A DNA stretch of 64,000 bases from the NCBI GenBank assembly GCA_964507445.1, contig CAZDQF010000013.1, positions 62,001 through 126,000 of the forward strand, in the 5' to 3' direction. This stretch comes from GCA-2683135 sp964507445 (GTDB taxonomy: Bacteria; Planctomycetota; GCA-002687715). Below are positions 32,665-42,157 of the stretch, piece by piece. Both the position numbers and the translations under genes were made by a program. Under the pieces are notes generated by a model. It did no database searches and had not been told where the DNA came from. It worked only from the letters and a program-made list of their open reading frames with translations. Each line of letters begins with the position of its first letter. Positions within the stretch are counted from its first letter, which is position 1.

Positions 32665-33185
32665 GGCGTGGGCTCCTCATCGTCATCGAAACCGAAGTAG
32701 CGCATCCAGTCGTCCACGTCCTTCCTGGAGACGCGGCCGGGCTTCTCACCCGGAGTCGTGGGCCGGCCTCGTCGCGGTGACTTGGAGACCGGAGAGATCT
32801 TCTTGTCCAACTTGGTGACGAAGGTGCTCACGCCACATGTGTTGGCGCCCAGTTGACGAGCCCGTCCGCGGAGCTCCCGGTCATCCGTGACGACCGTGAT
32901 CTGGCTCTTTGGTTTGTTGCGAAGGTCGTCCGCCATGGCGTCGTCAGCGGTGCCCTGTCGTACGAAGACCGGCACCACGTGAGAGCTGCGACTGTGCGGG
33001 GCTCCGTGGCCGCCGGGGGTCTTGGACGCGTCGAAGTAGACCCGAACCGGGACACCGAGGGCGATCACAGCGCTGAGGAGCTTCTCTCTCGCCTGCTCCA
33101 GCGTCCCGCGGTCATTCCAACGCTTTCGCAGGATGACGTTGTATCCGTCGATCCAGTATTCCATGGCAACCCGTCCGTTCATCAT
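32661..33185 (-). CDS. YacP-like NYN-domain nuclease
   Basis: The 174-residue protein has a PIN-like NYN fold: 'WIDGYNVILRKRW' with the first catalytic Asp, 'RVYFDASKT', 'ADDAMADDLR', and 'VVTDDREL' with the last acidic pair. This matches YacP/Rae1-type endoribonucleases. A basic, Pro-rich linker and an acidic tail follow. GGAAGAGG precedes the ATG at 33185. It is translationally coupled to the ureohydrolase gene, with no obvious functional link. Confidence 0.8.
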   Translation of the reverse strand: MMNGRVAMEYWIDGYNVILRKRWNDRGTLEQAREKLLSAVIALGVPVRVYFDASKTPGGHGAPHSRSSHVVPVFVRQGTADDAMADDLRNKPKSQITVVTDDRELRGRARQLGANTCGVSTFVTKLDKKISPVSKSPRRGRPTTPGEKPGRVSRKDVDDWMRYFGFDDDEEPTP

Positions 33186-33296
33186 GACCTCTTCCGGGGC
33201 TCGTCTCCACCCGCGCGGGTGTCAACTGGAAACATGGGGGCCTCTTTCCGGCCCACGCGTGCTGCTCCAGGGGGTGGGTTGGCGTAGCATGGGACC

Positions 33297-34400
33297 ATGG
33301 TGTCCTTGCTGGAGTGCCTTCGTCATCCGCCGCGCGTGTGGCTGGTCAACCTGTTGCTCTGGGGCGGCGCCGGCGCCCTGGTGGGCCTGGCGTTCTGGTT
33401 GACCTACGGCCGCGACCGTGCCGACTTCGACCCGGGGGAGAGCGTGCTGCGCATGGTGTGCCTGATGGGCTCCTATGCGTTCCTGGCGCCCTGCGTCTTC
33501 CGATGGGCGAGCCGGTCTATCTGGTCCATCGGCTGGTGGCGCTGGATCGCTCCGGCGGCGCTGGCGATCTCCGCCTTCATCCTCGCCCACGGTGCCCTCT
33601 ACATGACCGGTCGCGTGTTGGTAGGCGTCGGGCCCACGAGGCCGTTCCTGGAGGCCATCATGCGGTGGATCCCCTGGGGAGGCCTCCTCATCGACATACC
33701 GGTGTTCGTCGGCATCGTGGGGCTCGCCCAGACCCGTGTCTACCGCACGCGGCTCAACGAAAAGGAGCTGGAGGCGGTAGAGCTGCGTCGGCAGCTGGTG
33801 GAAGCCCAGTTGGCGGCCCTGCGCGCGCAGCTGCAGCCCCATTTCCTCTTCAACACCCTGCACACCATCGGTGTCTTCACCCGCAAGGACCCGGACCAGG
33901 CCAACCGCATCCTTGCCCTGGTGGGGGATGTCCTGCGGCGCAGCCTGGAGACGGTCCGCACCCAGGAGATCACCCTCCGGGAGGAGATGGAGTTCCTGAA
34001 GCCTTACCTCGAGATCCAGCGGACCCGGTTTCACGACAGGCTCACCGTGGACGTTGCCATCGACGTCGCGCTGTTGGGCTGCCGTGTCCCGAGCTTCGTC
34101 CTCCAGCCATTGGTGGAGAACGCCGTCCGCCATGGTTTCGAGCTGCACTCCGGGAAGGGAGTGATCCGGATCACGGCCCGCCGAGACGGAGAACAGCTCG
34201 TCCTGGAGGTGTTGGATGACGGAGCCGGGCTCGCCGTTCCCGTGGGGGCCGGGGCGCCCAGGGAAGGCATGGGCTTGGGGAACACCCGTGAGCGGCTGGC
34301 GCGCTTGTACGGAGAGAATCAGGAGTTGCGGTTGGAGTCCTCTTCCGGCGGCGGCGTGCGCGCCGTGGTCCGATTGCCCTTCACCCTGGAGTCTGCGTGA
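33297..34400 (+). CDS. LytS/YehU-family sensor histidine kinase
   Basis: A 367-residue membrane kinase. Four transmembrane helices (about residues 10-150) are followed by a His_kinase domain with the phospho-acceptor His in 'LQPHFLFNTLH', then an HATPase domain with N box 'VENAVRHGFE' and G boxes 'DDGAGLAVP' and 'GMGLGNTRERL'. There is no periplasmic ligand domain, so it may sense a membrane-related signal. It overlaps the response-regulator gene by 1 bp. Confidence 0.92.
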   Translation: MVSLLECLRHPPRVWLVNLLLWGGAGALVGLAFWLTYGRDRADFDPGESVLRMVCLMGSYAFLAPCVFRWASRSIWSIGWWRWIAPAALAISAFILAHGALYMTGRVLVGVGPTRPFLEAIMRWIPWGGLLIDIPVFVGIVGLAQTRVYRTRLNEKELEAVELRRQLVEAQLAALRAQLQPHFLFNTLHTIGVFTRKDPDQANRILALVGDVLRRSLETVRTQEITLREEMEFLKPYLEIQRTRFHDRLTVDVAIDVALLGCRVPSFVLQPLVENAVRHGFELHSGKGVIRITARRDGEQLVLEVLDDGAGLAVPVGAGAPREGMGLGNTRERLARLYGENQELRLESSSGGGVRAVVRLPFTLESA

Positions 34401-35209
34401 TGACCGCGCTTGACCCGGGGGAGAGAGGGACGGGGAGCCACATCAGGCCGCTCCGTGTCCTGCTGGCTGACGACGAGCCCATCGCCCGTGACGGTCTGCG
34501 TGAGCTGGTCGGTGCGGAGGATCTTTTCGAGGTCTGTGGCGAGGCCTCGGATGGGAGGATGGCGGTGGAGGCCATACGCCGCGAGCGGCCGGACATCGTC
34601 ATGCTGGACATCCAGATGCCCGAACTCGACGGGTTCGGGGTGCTGGCGGAGCTCCCTGAAGGGGATCGTCCTGTGATCGTCTTCGTCACCGCCTACGAGC
34701 AGTACGCGGTGGCCGCGTTCGAAGCCAGCGCGGTGGACTACCTGTTGAAGCCGTTTGATCGACGACGTCTCCAGGAGGCACTGAAGCGCGCGGCGGCGCG
34801 CGCGCGGAGCGGATCCGATGAGCGGGATGGCGTGCAGGACCTGATGAACCAGATGGAGCGCCGCAGGGACGATCACCTGAAGCGGCTGGTGCTCAAGCGC
34901 CAGGGTAAGATCGTCTTGCTCCCGACCGAGAAGGTCCAGTGGATCGAGGCGGCGGGGAACTACGTCTACATCCATGCCGACGGCGCACGTCACCTGCTGC
35001 GGGATACGCTGACCCACCTGGAAGGGGAACTGGACCCGGCCTCCTTCGTGCGTATCCACCGGTCGGCCATCGTCCGCATCGGTTCCATCGCGGAGTTGGA
35101 GCGCCTGGGCTCGGGAGACTATCTGGTGCGCCTCGTCAACGGTGAGGAGCTGACCTTGAGCCGGAGCTTCCGCAGGGACTTCGAGGAGCGCATCGGCCGC
35201 CCCCTCTGA
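34400..35209 (+). CDS. LytTR-family response regulator
   Basis: A 269-residue regulator paired with the kinase immediately upstream. The receiver domain (about 17-135) has the acidic pocket 'LLADDEP' and the phosphorylated Asp70 in 'VMLDIQMPELDG', with Lys in 'DYLLKPFD'. The C-terminal LytTR DNA-binding domain (about 165-265) shows 'KVQWIEAAGNYVYIH' and 'FVRIHRSAIVRI'. The ATG at 34400 overlaps the kinase stop (TGATG). Target genes are not identifiable. Confidence 0.93.
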   Translation: MTALDPGERGTGSHIRPLRVLLADDEPIARDGLRELVGAEDLFEVCGEASDGRMAVEAIRRERPDIVMLDIQMPELDGFGVLAELPEGDRPVIVFVTAYEQYAVAAFEASAVDYLLKPFDRRRLQEALKRAAARARSGSDERDGVQDLMNQMERRRDDHLKRLVLKRQGKIVLLPTEKVQWIEAAGNYVYIHADGARHLLRDTLTHLEGELDPASFVRIHRSAIVRIGSIAELERLGSGDYLVRLVNGEELTLSRSFRRDFEERIGRPL

Positions 35210-37825
35210 TCAACGGGTCCTCAAGTCGATCCGCACGGGTGCGGTGGCGGCGTTCAAGTCCACTTCCAGTGAGCCGCTGTGGCGACGCCCGTCCCGGTCG
35301 AAGCTGGCGCCGATGTGCCACCGTCCTGGCGCCAGGCGCATGAACGCGAAGGCTCCGTCTCCTGTGGTGACCTGGGTGGCCTGTCTTGCCAGGTTGTCCG
35401 CGGCGTCCCGCCGTGAGAGGACCAGGGTCACCTTGAGAGACTCCGGAGGCTGACCGTCAACCGTGACCCGGCCGCGGATCTCATAGGTGGGGATCGTGGG
35501 TTCGAACGCGATGGGTCTCCGGTGTCCGGCCCTTATCTCCACGCTGGTGCTCAGGCCGTCCAGCTCGGCTCGGGAGCTGCGCAGGGACACCCTGTAGGGA
35601 CCGGCGTTGACCCAGGGGAGGGTCAGTCGGGGTTCGGTCATGACGTGTTCGTCTCGCGCACCGGTGTCCGTTGCCTCCAGGACGAGGGTCGTCTGTCCCA
35701 ACGCACTGCTCCGTGTGGTGCGGATCTGGACGGTCAGGGAGCCAGCGGGGCGGAGATTAACGTCCGCCATCCGGTTGGGCCTCGCTGGGTCCACTCTCGG
35801 GGAACGTGTCGCCGGCATGAAGCCACGACGCCGGAACTCGATGGCCGCTGCGCCTGCCGGGAGTCCACGGAGAGTGAAGGAACCGTCCGCGGCTGTCGTG
35901 GCACGCGGGCCCTGCTCCACCGTGGCCGCGTCGAACGGGAAGGCGCCTACGGGTGCGACCACCACTCCGGCCAGGGGACGCCCGTCGGGCCCCAAGCTCC
36001 TCCCTGAGACCTCACCTCCCGGTTTGAGAGTGACCGACAAGGACTCGTTTCGCGGGTCCACGGTGGGGATGTAGGGGTCGATGCTGTGGGTCTGGTAGCC
36101 GTTGGCAGAGACCTCGATGCGGTAGGCACGACCGGACATCAGGGACGTGCGGTCCGACCCGAAGCGGCCCTCCCCGTCTTCGAACAGCCGGCCGGGGAGA
36201 GACCAGGACGTGGGCGCGACGGCGGCCGCGTGCTGGCCATGATTGATGCTCGGGGTCAGGGCGACATGGAAGCGGGTGACGGGTCGGGAGTGCTGGTCCA
36301 TCACCTGCCCGGTGAACCCTCCGGATCGCTGCATGGTTCGCACCAGTTCACCCTCGCCGGGGCGGACGCCCTCCTCCGCAACGGGAACGAACCCGTACTT
36401 GAACACCTCCAGGTTCAGCGGGGTGTCAGGGAGTCCCGCCATCTCCCAGTGACCCGCCTCGTCGCTCAGGCAGCGGCGTCCCAGGTCCCCCCGGCGCTCG
36501 ACGTAGAAGTTGACCAGCGCGGCCTTGATCGGGGTCCCGGTCTCGTCCACGAGGGAGCCCCTCAGGATCTTCCCCTGCTTCAGGCGGAGCTCCAGCGGCG
36601 ACAGGGGAGGCCGGATCTCCAGGTCGCGCAGGGTCGGGGCCAGGCCCGGGTAGCTGGCGAGCAGGGTGATCCGGGCGCCCAGGGGGGCGCCGACGCAGAA
36701 CGCCCCGTTCGCGTCGGTCACCTGCAGGCTACGGCCCACATGGGGATTGTCTCCGAGGGTGACGGTGGCCCCCACCATGGGCTCGCCTCGCGGTCCGATG
36801 ACGGTCCCTCGTACATCGATCCCACGCTTCATGACGATGTCCAAGGGCAGGTTGGCGTTCTCCGGCGTCACGCGGACGTTCATGGGGAGGTAATCACGGT
36901 GTCGGCAGATCATGAGCTGGTTGGCTCGGGACGGGCTCAGGCCGTCGAGTCGGAAGGCTCCCCTGCGGTCGCTGCTGCTGCGGGTCCCCGCTCGATCCAC
37001 GAGCCGCAGGTCAGCGCCTTCTACTGGGCGGCCCCCGGTGTCGCGGATCGTCCCCTGGATGGCGAAGCCCGTGGGTAGGACCACCTCCAGCTCCTGCGGG
37101 CCGACGCCGGCCCACGAGCCGATGGCGCGTACGGTGGTGACGTGCCCCGGGTGACTCAAGACCCTGGCGGTGGGGGGCATGGTGCTGCTCACGGGCAGGG
37201 TCAGCAGCCCCTGGGCATCCGTTCGCAAGACGTTGGGGGACAGTTCATCCGTAAGGCGGACCCCTTCAAGAGGGCGGGCGTCCGAATCGGTCACGCGGAC
37301 CACGCGCTGCCCGTCGAGGGCGTGGAGCGACAGCAACGTTGGGGGAGGTGCTCGCTCTGCGTGGACGGATACGGTTTGTCTCTTGCCGACGAATCCGGCA
37401 TGCCGCGGAGACAACTCCACGGTCCAGGCGCCAGCGCCAGGCAGGCGGACAGAGAACGCTCCCGTGGCGTCCGAGGTCAGCCTGGAGCTGTCCGCGGGGG
37501 AGCCCACCGGGCGCTCGCCACGGTAGATGTCGACCTCGACGCTCACGCCGCTCATCGCTCCTCCCCGGACGTCCTGGACTCGTGCTACGAGGGACTCGAG
37601 GGGAGCCGCCGGGTCGGAGAACCGGGAGACCGGCACTGGTGCTCCGCGACGGTCGGCGGAGTCCCCGTCTTCCGATTCGTCTCCGCTGTTCGGGCCGAGC
37701 CGAGGGCTCCCGTTGGCTGGTTCATGGTCGGCAGATCGTCCATCGTGTACCAGCAGGTACGCGAGCACGCAGACGATGCCGACGGTCACGATGCCGACGA
37801 GGGAGGGGCGCAAGAGCAGGCTCAC
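35210..37825 (-). CDS. Membrane-anchored protein with repeated carboxypeptidase-regulatory-like domains
   Basis: The 871-residue product has an N-terminal anchor (about residues 7-26) and an extracytoplasmic body built from roughly seven to eight repeats of about 80-90 residues. Each resembles a transthyretin-like CarboxypepD_reg domain, with recurring patterns such as 'GTVIGPRGEPMVGATVTL', 'DANGAFCVGA' and 'GRSLGPDGRPLAGVVV'. Start is GTG at 37825. Such multi-repeat proteins are probably structural or adhesive at the cell surface. Its stop abuts the LytTR stop (TGATCA). Confidence 0.75.
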   Translation of the reverse strand: MSLLLRPSLVGIVTVGIVCVLAYLLVHDGRSADHEPANGSPRLGPNSGDESEDGDSADRRGAPVPVSRFSDPAAPLESLVARVQDVRGGAMSGVSVEVDIYRGERPVGSPADSSRLTSDATGAFSVRLPGAGAWTVELSPRHAGFVGKRQTVSVHAERAPPPTLLSLHALDGQRVVRVTDSDARPLEGVRLTDELSPNVLRTDAQGLLTLPVSSTMPPTARVLSHPGHVTTVRAIGSWAGVGPQELEVVLPTGFAIQGTIRDTGGRPVEGADLRLVDRAGTRSSSDRRGAFRLDGLSPSRANQLMICRHRDYLPMNVRVTPENANLPLDIVMKRGIDVRGTVIGPRGEPMVGATVTLGDNPHVGRSLQVTDANGAFCVGAPLGARITLLASYPGLAPTLRDLEIRPPLSPLELRLKQGKILRGSLVDETGTPIKAALVNFYVERRGDLGRRCLSDEAGHWEMAGLPDTPLNLEVFKYGFVPVAEEGVRPGEGELVRTMQRSGGFTGQVMDQHSRPVTRFHVALTPSINHGQHAAAVAPTSWSLPGRLFEDGEGRFGSDRTSLMSGRAYRIEVSANGYQTHSIDPYIPTVDPRNESLSVTLKPGGEVSGRSLGPDGRPLAGVVVAPVGAFPFDAATVEQGPRATTAADGSFTLRGLPAGAAAIEFRRRGFMPATRSPRVDPARPNRMADVNLRPAGSLTVQIRTTRSSALGQTTLVLEATDTGARDEHVMTEPRLTLPWVNAGPYRVSLRSSRAELDGLSTSVEIRAGHRRPIAFEPTIPTYEIRGRVTVDGQPPESLKVTLVLSRRDAADNLARQATQVTTGDGAFAFMRLAPGRWHIGASFDRDGRRHSGSLEVDLNAATAPVRIDLRTR

Positions 37826-37896
37826 TGATGAAGAGACGAGTTGCGTTCACTCCTCATCCTAAGCCGCCGCCGCGGTCGCTGCGACCTGCCGGTTGC

Positions 37897-39759
37897 CTAC
37901 TCCTCGTATTCCAGGATCTCGTCGATCGTATTCACGGCGATCTGGTGGTACGTGGAGCGCGCCTTCTTGTAGAGCTCGAGGGCCCGGGTCTTGCCCGCCG
38001 GGGTCCTGGCCAGCTCCTGGTAGAGCGGCTTCAGGAACTTCCGGCGCCCCTGGGTGAGGAGCAGGCGCTCCACGCAGGCGTAGCCCGGTTCGTATCCGCA
38101 GCGGATGGCGTTCAGCCCCCACTGCATGAGGATCTCGTAGTTACCGCACTCGGTGAGGCCCCAGGTGGCGTCCAGGGCGGCCATCTGTGCGGGGCTCGTC
38201 TGGTCCGGGAGGCTGCGCAGGAAGTGCAGCCACTCGTGGGTGATCCACTGCTCCGCCGGGAGATTGCCGGCGGTCACCTCCCCCGACGCGACGTCGGCGG
38301 CGAGCTTCTCGCATCGCTCGAAGGCGTCTGACTCGGCCAGCGGCGCGTTGTCAGGGACCCCGGGTGCGTACAGCCACTCGTCGATGCGCAACGGCTCGCC
38401 GTCGCCTTCGAGGAGGTGCTCCTCGAGGTGCGCCACGAAGTCCGCCGTGGTCCTGCTCTGGAACGCGTTCTCGTCGAACCAGGCCTTGAGGAACGGGTCG
38501 AGGCGTTCCCGTCCGTAGGTGGCCTCCAGTAGCCTGAGGAACAGGTAGCCCTTCTCATAGGGGACGTTGGAGAAGGCGTCGTCCGGGTCCCGTCCTTCCA
38601 GATCCACGTGCAGCACCGTGTCCCCTTCCGGAAGCTCTGCGATGTCGGACATGAGGTCCTGGTGACCCAAGACCGCCTCCATTTGCGCTCGCGCGGGGCC
38701 GTACACCGCCTCCATGATGCGCCGCTCGAAGTACACGGTGAACCCCTCGTTGAGCCAGAAGTCGGACCAGGTGGCGTTGGTCACCAGGTTGCCCGACCAG
38801 GAGTGGGCCAGCTCATGGGCCACCAGGGCGGTGAGCGAACGGTCGCCGGCGAGGGTCGTCGGCGTGACGAAGGTGAGGCGCGGGTTCTCCATGCCGCCGA
38901 AGGGGAAGCTGGGGGGGAGGATGATGAGGTCGTAGCGGCCCCACTGGTATGGGCCGTAGAGCTCTTCCGCCACCTCCATCATCCGCTCCGCGTCGGCGAA
39001 CTCCCACGCGGCCTTGTCGACGACGGAGGGTTCTGCCCAGACGCCGGTTCGGGGGCCCATGGCTTTGAACTGGATGCCGCCCGCGGCGATGGCCAGCAGG
39101 TAGGACGGGATGGGTTGAGGCATCCTGAATCGCCATGCTCCGCCGGGCCCCTGCTCTTCGATGATCTCCGCCGCCATCACCGGCCGGATTCCCTTGGGCG
39201 TCGTGACCGCTGCGTCGAAGGTGAAGCGGACGCCGGGAGAATCCTGACACGGGATCATGGAGCGGGCGTTGATGGACTGGGCCTGAGAGAACATGAAGGG
39301 GTGGGTCTTGTCCGCGGTCTGTTCAGGGCGCAGCCACTGGACGCAGGCCCCGCCCTCTCCGGTCCGGTACCGGACCTCCACGAGATGGTCGTGGAGCTTG
39401 AGGGGTACGGTCAGCGGCGTGCCGAGGACCTCGGAGCCGCCGCCGTGGGTGTACTTGCTGACCCGCATACCGTCGGCGTTGCCGACGCGGACCCCTTCGA
39501 TGACCAGGTGCTTCGTGTCGAGGACGAGGTGTGTGTTTCCTGGGGTGTCGGGAGCTCGCTCCACGGTCCAGGTCACCCTGCCCCGGATCTGCTCTGACTC
39601 GAAGTCCAGGTCCCATTGGATGTCTGCGTGGGCGGTGCGGACCGCCTGAGGCGCTCCGAAGGAGTGGATGTCGGTCACTGATGAGCCTCCGTGCCCACAG
39701 GACGCCAGGAGCGTCGCCGTGATGACGGCCATGGTCAGGTGCTTTCCTCGGGTCTTCAT
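37897..39759 (-). CDS. M1-family aminopeptidase lipoprotein
   Basis: A 620-residue gluzincin. The lipoprotein signal ends at 'ATLLASC' (Cys near residue 20), so it is membrane-tethered outside the cytoplasm. The exopeptidase loop 'FGGMENP' is intact, and the zinc site is HELAH with the third ligand Glu 18 residues later in 'WLNEGFTVYFE'. The C-terminal region is helical, as in LTA4-hydrolase-like members. ATG 39759 was preferred over an upstream GTG/ATG because it gives the lipobox at the right distance. Confidence 0.92.
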   Translation of the reverse strand: MKTRGKHLTMAVITATLLASCGHGGSSVTDIHSFGAPQAVRTAHADIQWDLDFESEQIRGRVTWTVERAPDTPGNTHLVLDTKHLVIEGVRVGNADGMRVSKYTHGGGSEVLGTPLTVPLKLHDHLVEVRYRTGEGGACVQWLRPEQTADKTHPFMFSQAQSINARSMIPCQDSPGVRFTFDAAVTTPKGIRPVMAAEIIEEQGPGGAWRFRMPQPIPSYLLAIAAGGIQFKAMGPRTGVWAEPSVVDKAAWEFADAERMMEVAEELYGPYQWGRYDLIILPPSFPFGGMENPRLTFVTPTTLAGDRSLTALVAHELAHSWSGNLVTNATWSDFWLNEGFTVYFERRIMEAVYGPARAQMEAVLGHQDLMSDIAELPEGDTVLHVDLEGRDPDDAFSNVPYEKGYLFLRLLEATYGRERLDPFLKAWFDENAFQSRTTADFVAHLEEHLLEGDGEPLRIDEWLYAPGVPDNAPLAESDAFERCEKLAADVASGEVTAGNLPAEQWITHEWLHFLRSLPDQTSPAQMAALDATWGLTECGNYEILMQWGLNAIRCGYEPGYACVERLLLTQGRRKFLKPLYQELARTPAGKTRALELYKKARSTYHQIAVNTIDEILEYEE

Positions 39760-39801
39760 GGCGGCCGATTCTAAGCCGTCCGGGCCAGCCATGACGGGCC
39801 C

Positions 39802-40122
39802 TTACAGGCGGACGCGGAGACGGATCAGAGGCGGCCCCGGATCAGGGAGCGTGCGCATGGGAGGCGGTGGCCTTCGTTCGATCCTCAGGGGGGTTGCGAG
39901 TGCGTCGAGGCGGACGAAGAGGGGCAGGCGATCCGGTGCCTCGGGCACGATCTCCTCCGTGACGCCGTAGGGGGGGAACGGGTTCATGCCCCGGGTCTGA
40001 AGCAGTGGTGGTCGGAGAGGGTGATCGGGCCGCGGATTGACGCGAAGGAGGTGCTTGGGCGGGTCGGGTGGCGGGTCGTGGAGGGCTGTGGGATGGGATG
40101 CGGTCAGGACGACCGCCAGCAA
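39802..40122 (-). CDS. Hypothetical Pro-rich exported protein, start uncertain
   Basis: A 106-codon frame beginning at TTG 40122 with a hydrophobic N-terminus ('LLAVVLTASHPTAL') followed by a Pro-rich body ending 'PGPPLIRLRVRL'. Codon third positions look coding. The natural start is unclear: the same frame continues upstream into a run of ten G (about 40172-40181, plus strand), where slippage or an assembly error could shift the frame. It ends 42 bp before the M1 peptidase start and may be cotranscribed. No family recognised. Confidence 0.4.
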   Translation of the reverse strand: MLAVVLTASHPTALHDPPPDPPKHLLRVNPRPDHPLRPPLLQTRGMNPFPPYGVTEEIVPEAPDRLPLFVRLDALATPLRIERRPPPPMRTLPDPGPPLIRLRVRL

Positions 40123-40267
40123 CCCCAGACTCGCCCTGAGTCGGGTTGTAATGATGATCTTGGAGTTCTCGCGGGGGGGGGGAGATTCCGCCAGGGGGGA
40201 TCGGCGGTGTTCCCCTTATCGACGGGTCCTTCGGACTGGCTTGAGGGACGTCAGTCCGGGTCCGGGT

Positions 40268-40933
40268 TCAGATGCCGCGCAGGAGCTTGATCCGGAGGAT
40301 CCAGTTCCGGTGGATGGCCGCTTCGGCGGAGGCGCAGGCTGCCCGTACCCGGGCGTCCAGGTCGTTATGGGCGCGGTGCCCCAGGTGATCCAACTCTGTG
40401 TGGGAGTGGTAGCCCGCATGCTGCAGGGTCTGGGCGGCCTGGTAGCGGACCTCCCACTCGTAGGCATCCAGGGAGCTCCCCACGTCGGCTATCGCCGACG
40501 CCAGCTGATCCCGCGGCATGGCCGCCAGGGCGCGCAGGGCGGTGATACGGATACTCGGCTGGTCGTGGCTCAGGAGCTTGATCAGTTGGGGGATCGTGGA
40601 GGTCGCCGATGGCCCCAGAAGCCGGGCCAGCTCTGCGCCGGAGCAAGCCACGCCGCCGTCCGCGCTGTCCAGCCAGCGGCTGGCGTAGCAGAGGCTGGTG
40701 GGGCCGAAGGCGGCCAGCTGAAGGACCACCTCCTGCCGGGTCCAGGCGTCCGTGCCTTCCATCCGTTCGGCCCATTGGGCCGCGGTGCGGCCCTCCCGGA
40801 GAAGCGGGGCGGTGTCGGCCTGGGCGTCGCAGCAGGCAGAACAGCAACTTGGGCCGCAATCATGGTTACCCTGGTGGGAGCAACCCACGAGGGAGACGAC
40901 GAGCAGGAGCGTTGTCAGCCAAAAGCCACGCAT
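40268..40933 (-). CDS. HEAT-repeat lipoprotein
   Basis: A 221-residue lipoprotein: the signal 'MRGFWLTTLLLVVSLVGC' has Cys at 18. A Cys-rich spacer follows ('CGPSCCSACCD', five Cys), possibly metal- or disulfide-binding. The remainder is HEAT/Armadillo-like helices ('TIPQLIKLLSHDQPSIRITALRAL' region, 'WEVRYQAAQTLQHAGY'). It probably acts as a periplasmic protein-interaction module. Start ATG 40933 is chosen for the lipobox. It is divergent from the methyltransferase gene. Confidence 0.7.
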   Translation of the reverse strand: MRGFWLTTLLLVVSLVGCSHQGNHDCGPSCCSACCDAQADTAPLLREGRTAAQWAERMEGTDAWTRQEVVLQLAAFGPTSLCYASRWLDSADGGVACSGAELARLLGPSATSTIPQLIKLLSHDQPSIRITALRALAAMPRDQLASAIADVGSSLDAYEWEVRYQAAQTLQHAGYHSHTELDHLGHRAHNDLDARVRAACASAEAAIHRNWILRIKLLRGI

Positions 40934-40988
40934 CGCTTGACCTCCAGGAGCACAGTCTACCGACATCCTCGACTATCGGCCGCGACAC

Positions 40989-42116
40989 ATGCAGGAGACG
41001 AGGACCATTCGACTGGGAGCGGGCGGGATTTCGATCCCCGTGTGCGGCGGCGCGCTGGCCGTGGAGGGTCGGCGTCCCCTCCACGAGGCATGGAGGGCGC
41101 TGCTGAACGGGTTCCCTCCGCGGGAGCGGGGGCCGGTGCTCGTCTCCAGGGACCCGGCGGGGGTCCTCGCCATGGCTGCGCGCATTCGATGGCCTGAGGC
41201 GCAGGTTTGCGCCCATCACCTGGATGCGTGGGAGGCGCGGACGGCAGAGGCCAACAGCCGCGCCAACGGTGTCGATGGCGTTGACCTGAAGCTCGCGCCA
41301 GACCTGCCTCGGGGTCCCTTCCGGCTGATCGCCATACCGTTCCCGTCGCAGGGAGAGGCGCTGTACGGGCGGGAGTTGATCGAGCGGGCCCACGACGCGC
41401 TCGTTGAGGGGGGGCGGCTCCTGGCGGGCACGGACCGGGGTGCCGGGTGGTTGCGGAAGACCGTCAAGCAGGTCTTCGGGCGAGCGGACCTGCAGTGCGG
41501 TGGTTCCGTGGTGACGGCGCGCCGGACGCGCTCGGAGACCCGGGTCCGGGACCACGATCACGAGATCACCCTCGTCCGGGGGGAGACCACCTTGCGACTG
41601 CTCACCCGTGCGGGGGTGTTCTCTCCGGGACGCCTCGATGGGGGGACCCGTGCGCTGCTGCAGAGCGTCGTCTTGCAGCAAGGGGAGAGGGTCCTGGACA
41701 TCGGGTGTGGCATCGGTGCCCTGGGGCTGGCGGCGGCGGTGGACGCGGGTCCCGCGGGCGTCGTCATGGTGGATTCCAGCATCCGGGCTACGGACACCGC
41801 CCACGGGAACGCTGTGCGAAACGGCCTGGAGGAGGTGAGCACCTTGCTGCGCGCGGACCTGGAGGATCTGCCGGACGGCTTCAACACCGTCCTGGCGAAC
41901 CCGCCGTACTTCTCACGTGGTCGGATCGCCACGGCCTTCGCCAGGGCCGCCGCCCTGGCCTTGCGGCAGGATGGTGCGCTGCATCTGGTGGCCAAGAACC
42001 ACCGGCTCCATGAGGAGATCCTGGACCGTTTCTTCCGCCAGGTGGAGTCGCGATCCGTGCGAGGCTACAGCGTCTTCACCGCCACCGGCCCCCGGGGAGA
42101 AGCGACGGAAACATGA
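40989..42116 (+). CDS. RsmC/RlmG-like rRNA guanine-N2 methyltransferase
   Basis: The 375-residue length and the two-half layout (degenerate N-terminal methyltransferase-like domain plus active C-terminal domain) fit the RsmC/RlmG group. Motif I is 'VLDIGCGIGALGLAAA', and the catalytic N-P-P-Y is in 'VLANPPYFSRG', typical of N2-guanine modification in rRNA. Which rRNA position it modifies cannot be told. A TPR gene follows after 41 bp. Confidence 0.75.
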   Translation: MQETRTIRLGAGGISIPVCGGALAVEGRRPLHEAWRALLNGFPPRERGPVLVSRDPAGVLAMAARIRWPEAQVCAHHLDAWEARTAEANSRANGVDGVDLKLAPDLPRGPFRLIAIPFPSQGEALYGRELIERAHDALVEGGRLLAGTDRGAGWLRKTVKQVFGRADLQCGGSVVTARRTRSETRVRDHDHEITLVRGETTLRLLTRAGVFSPGRLDGGTRALLQSVVLQQGERVLDIGCGIGALGLAAAVDAGPAGVVMVDSSIRATDTAHGNAVRNGLEEVSTLLRADLEDLPDGFNTVLANPPYFSRGRIATAFARAAALALRQDGALHLVAKNHRLHEEILDRFFRQVESRSVRGYSVFTATGPRGEATET

Positions 42117-42157
42117 TCAGGACTTGGGGCCGTTCCGCCACCCTGGGACACTGATCC

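Noticed and set aside
35210..37825. Possible tandem DNA repeats in the carboxypeptidase-regulatory-like gene
   Set aside because: The repeats exist only at protein-fold level; nucleotide sequences of the units differ too much to be recent DNA duplications.
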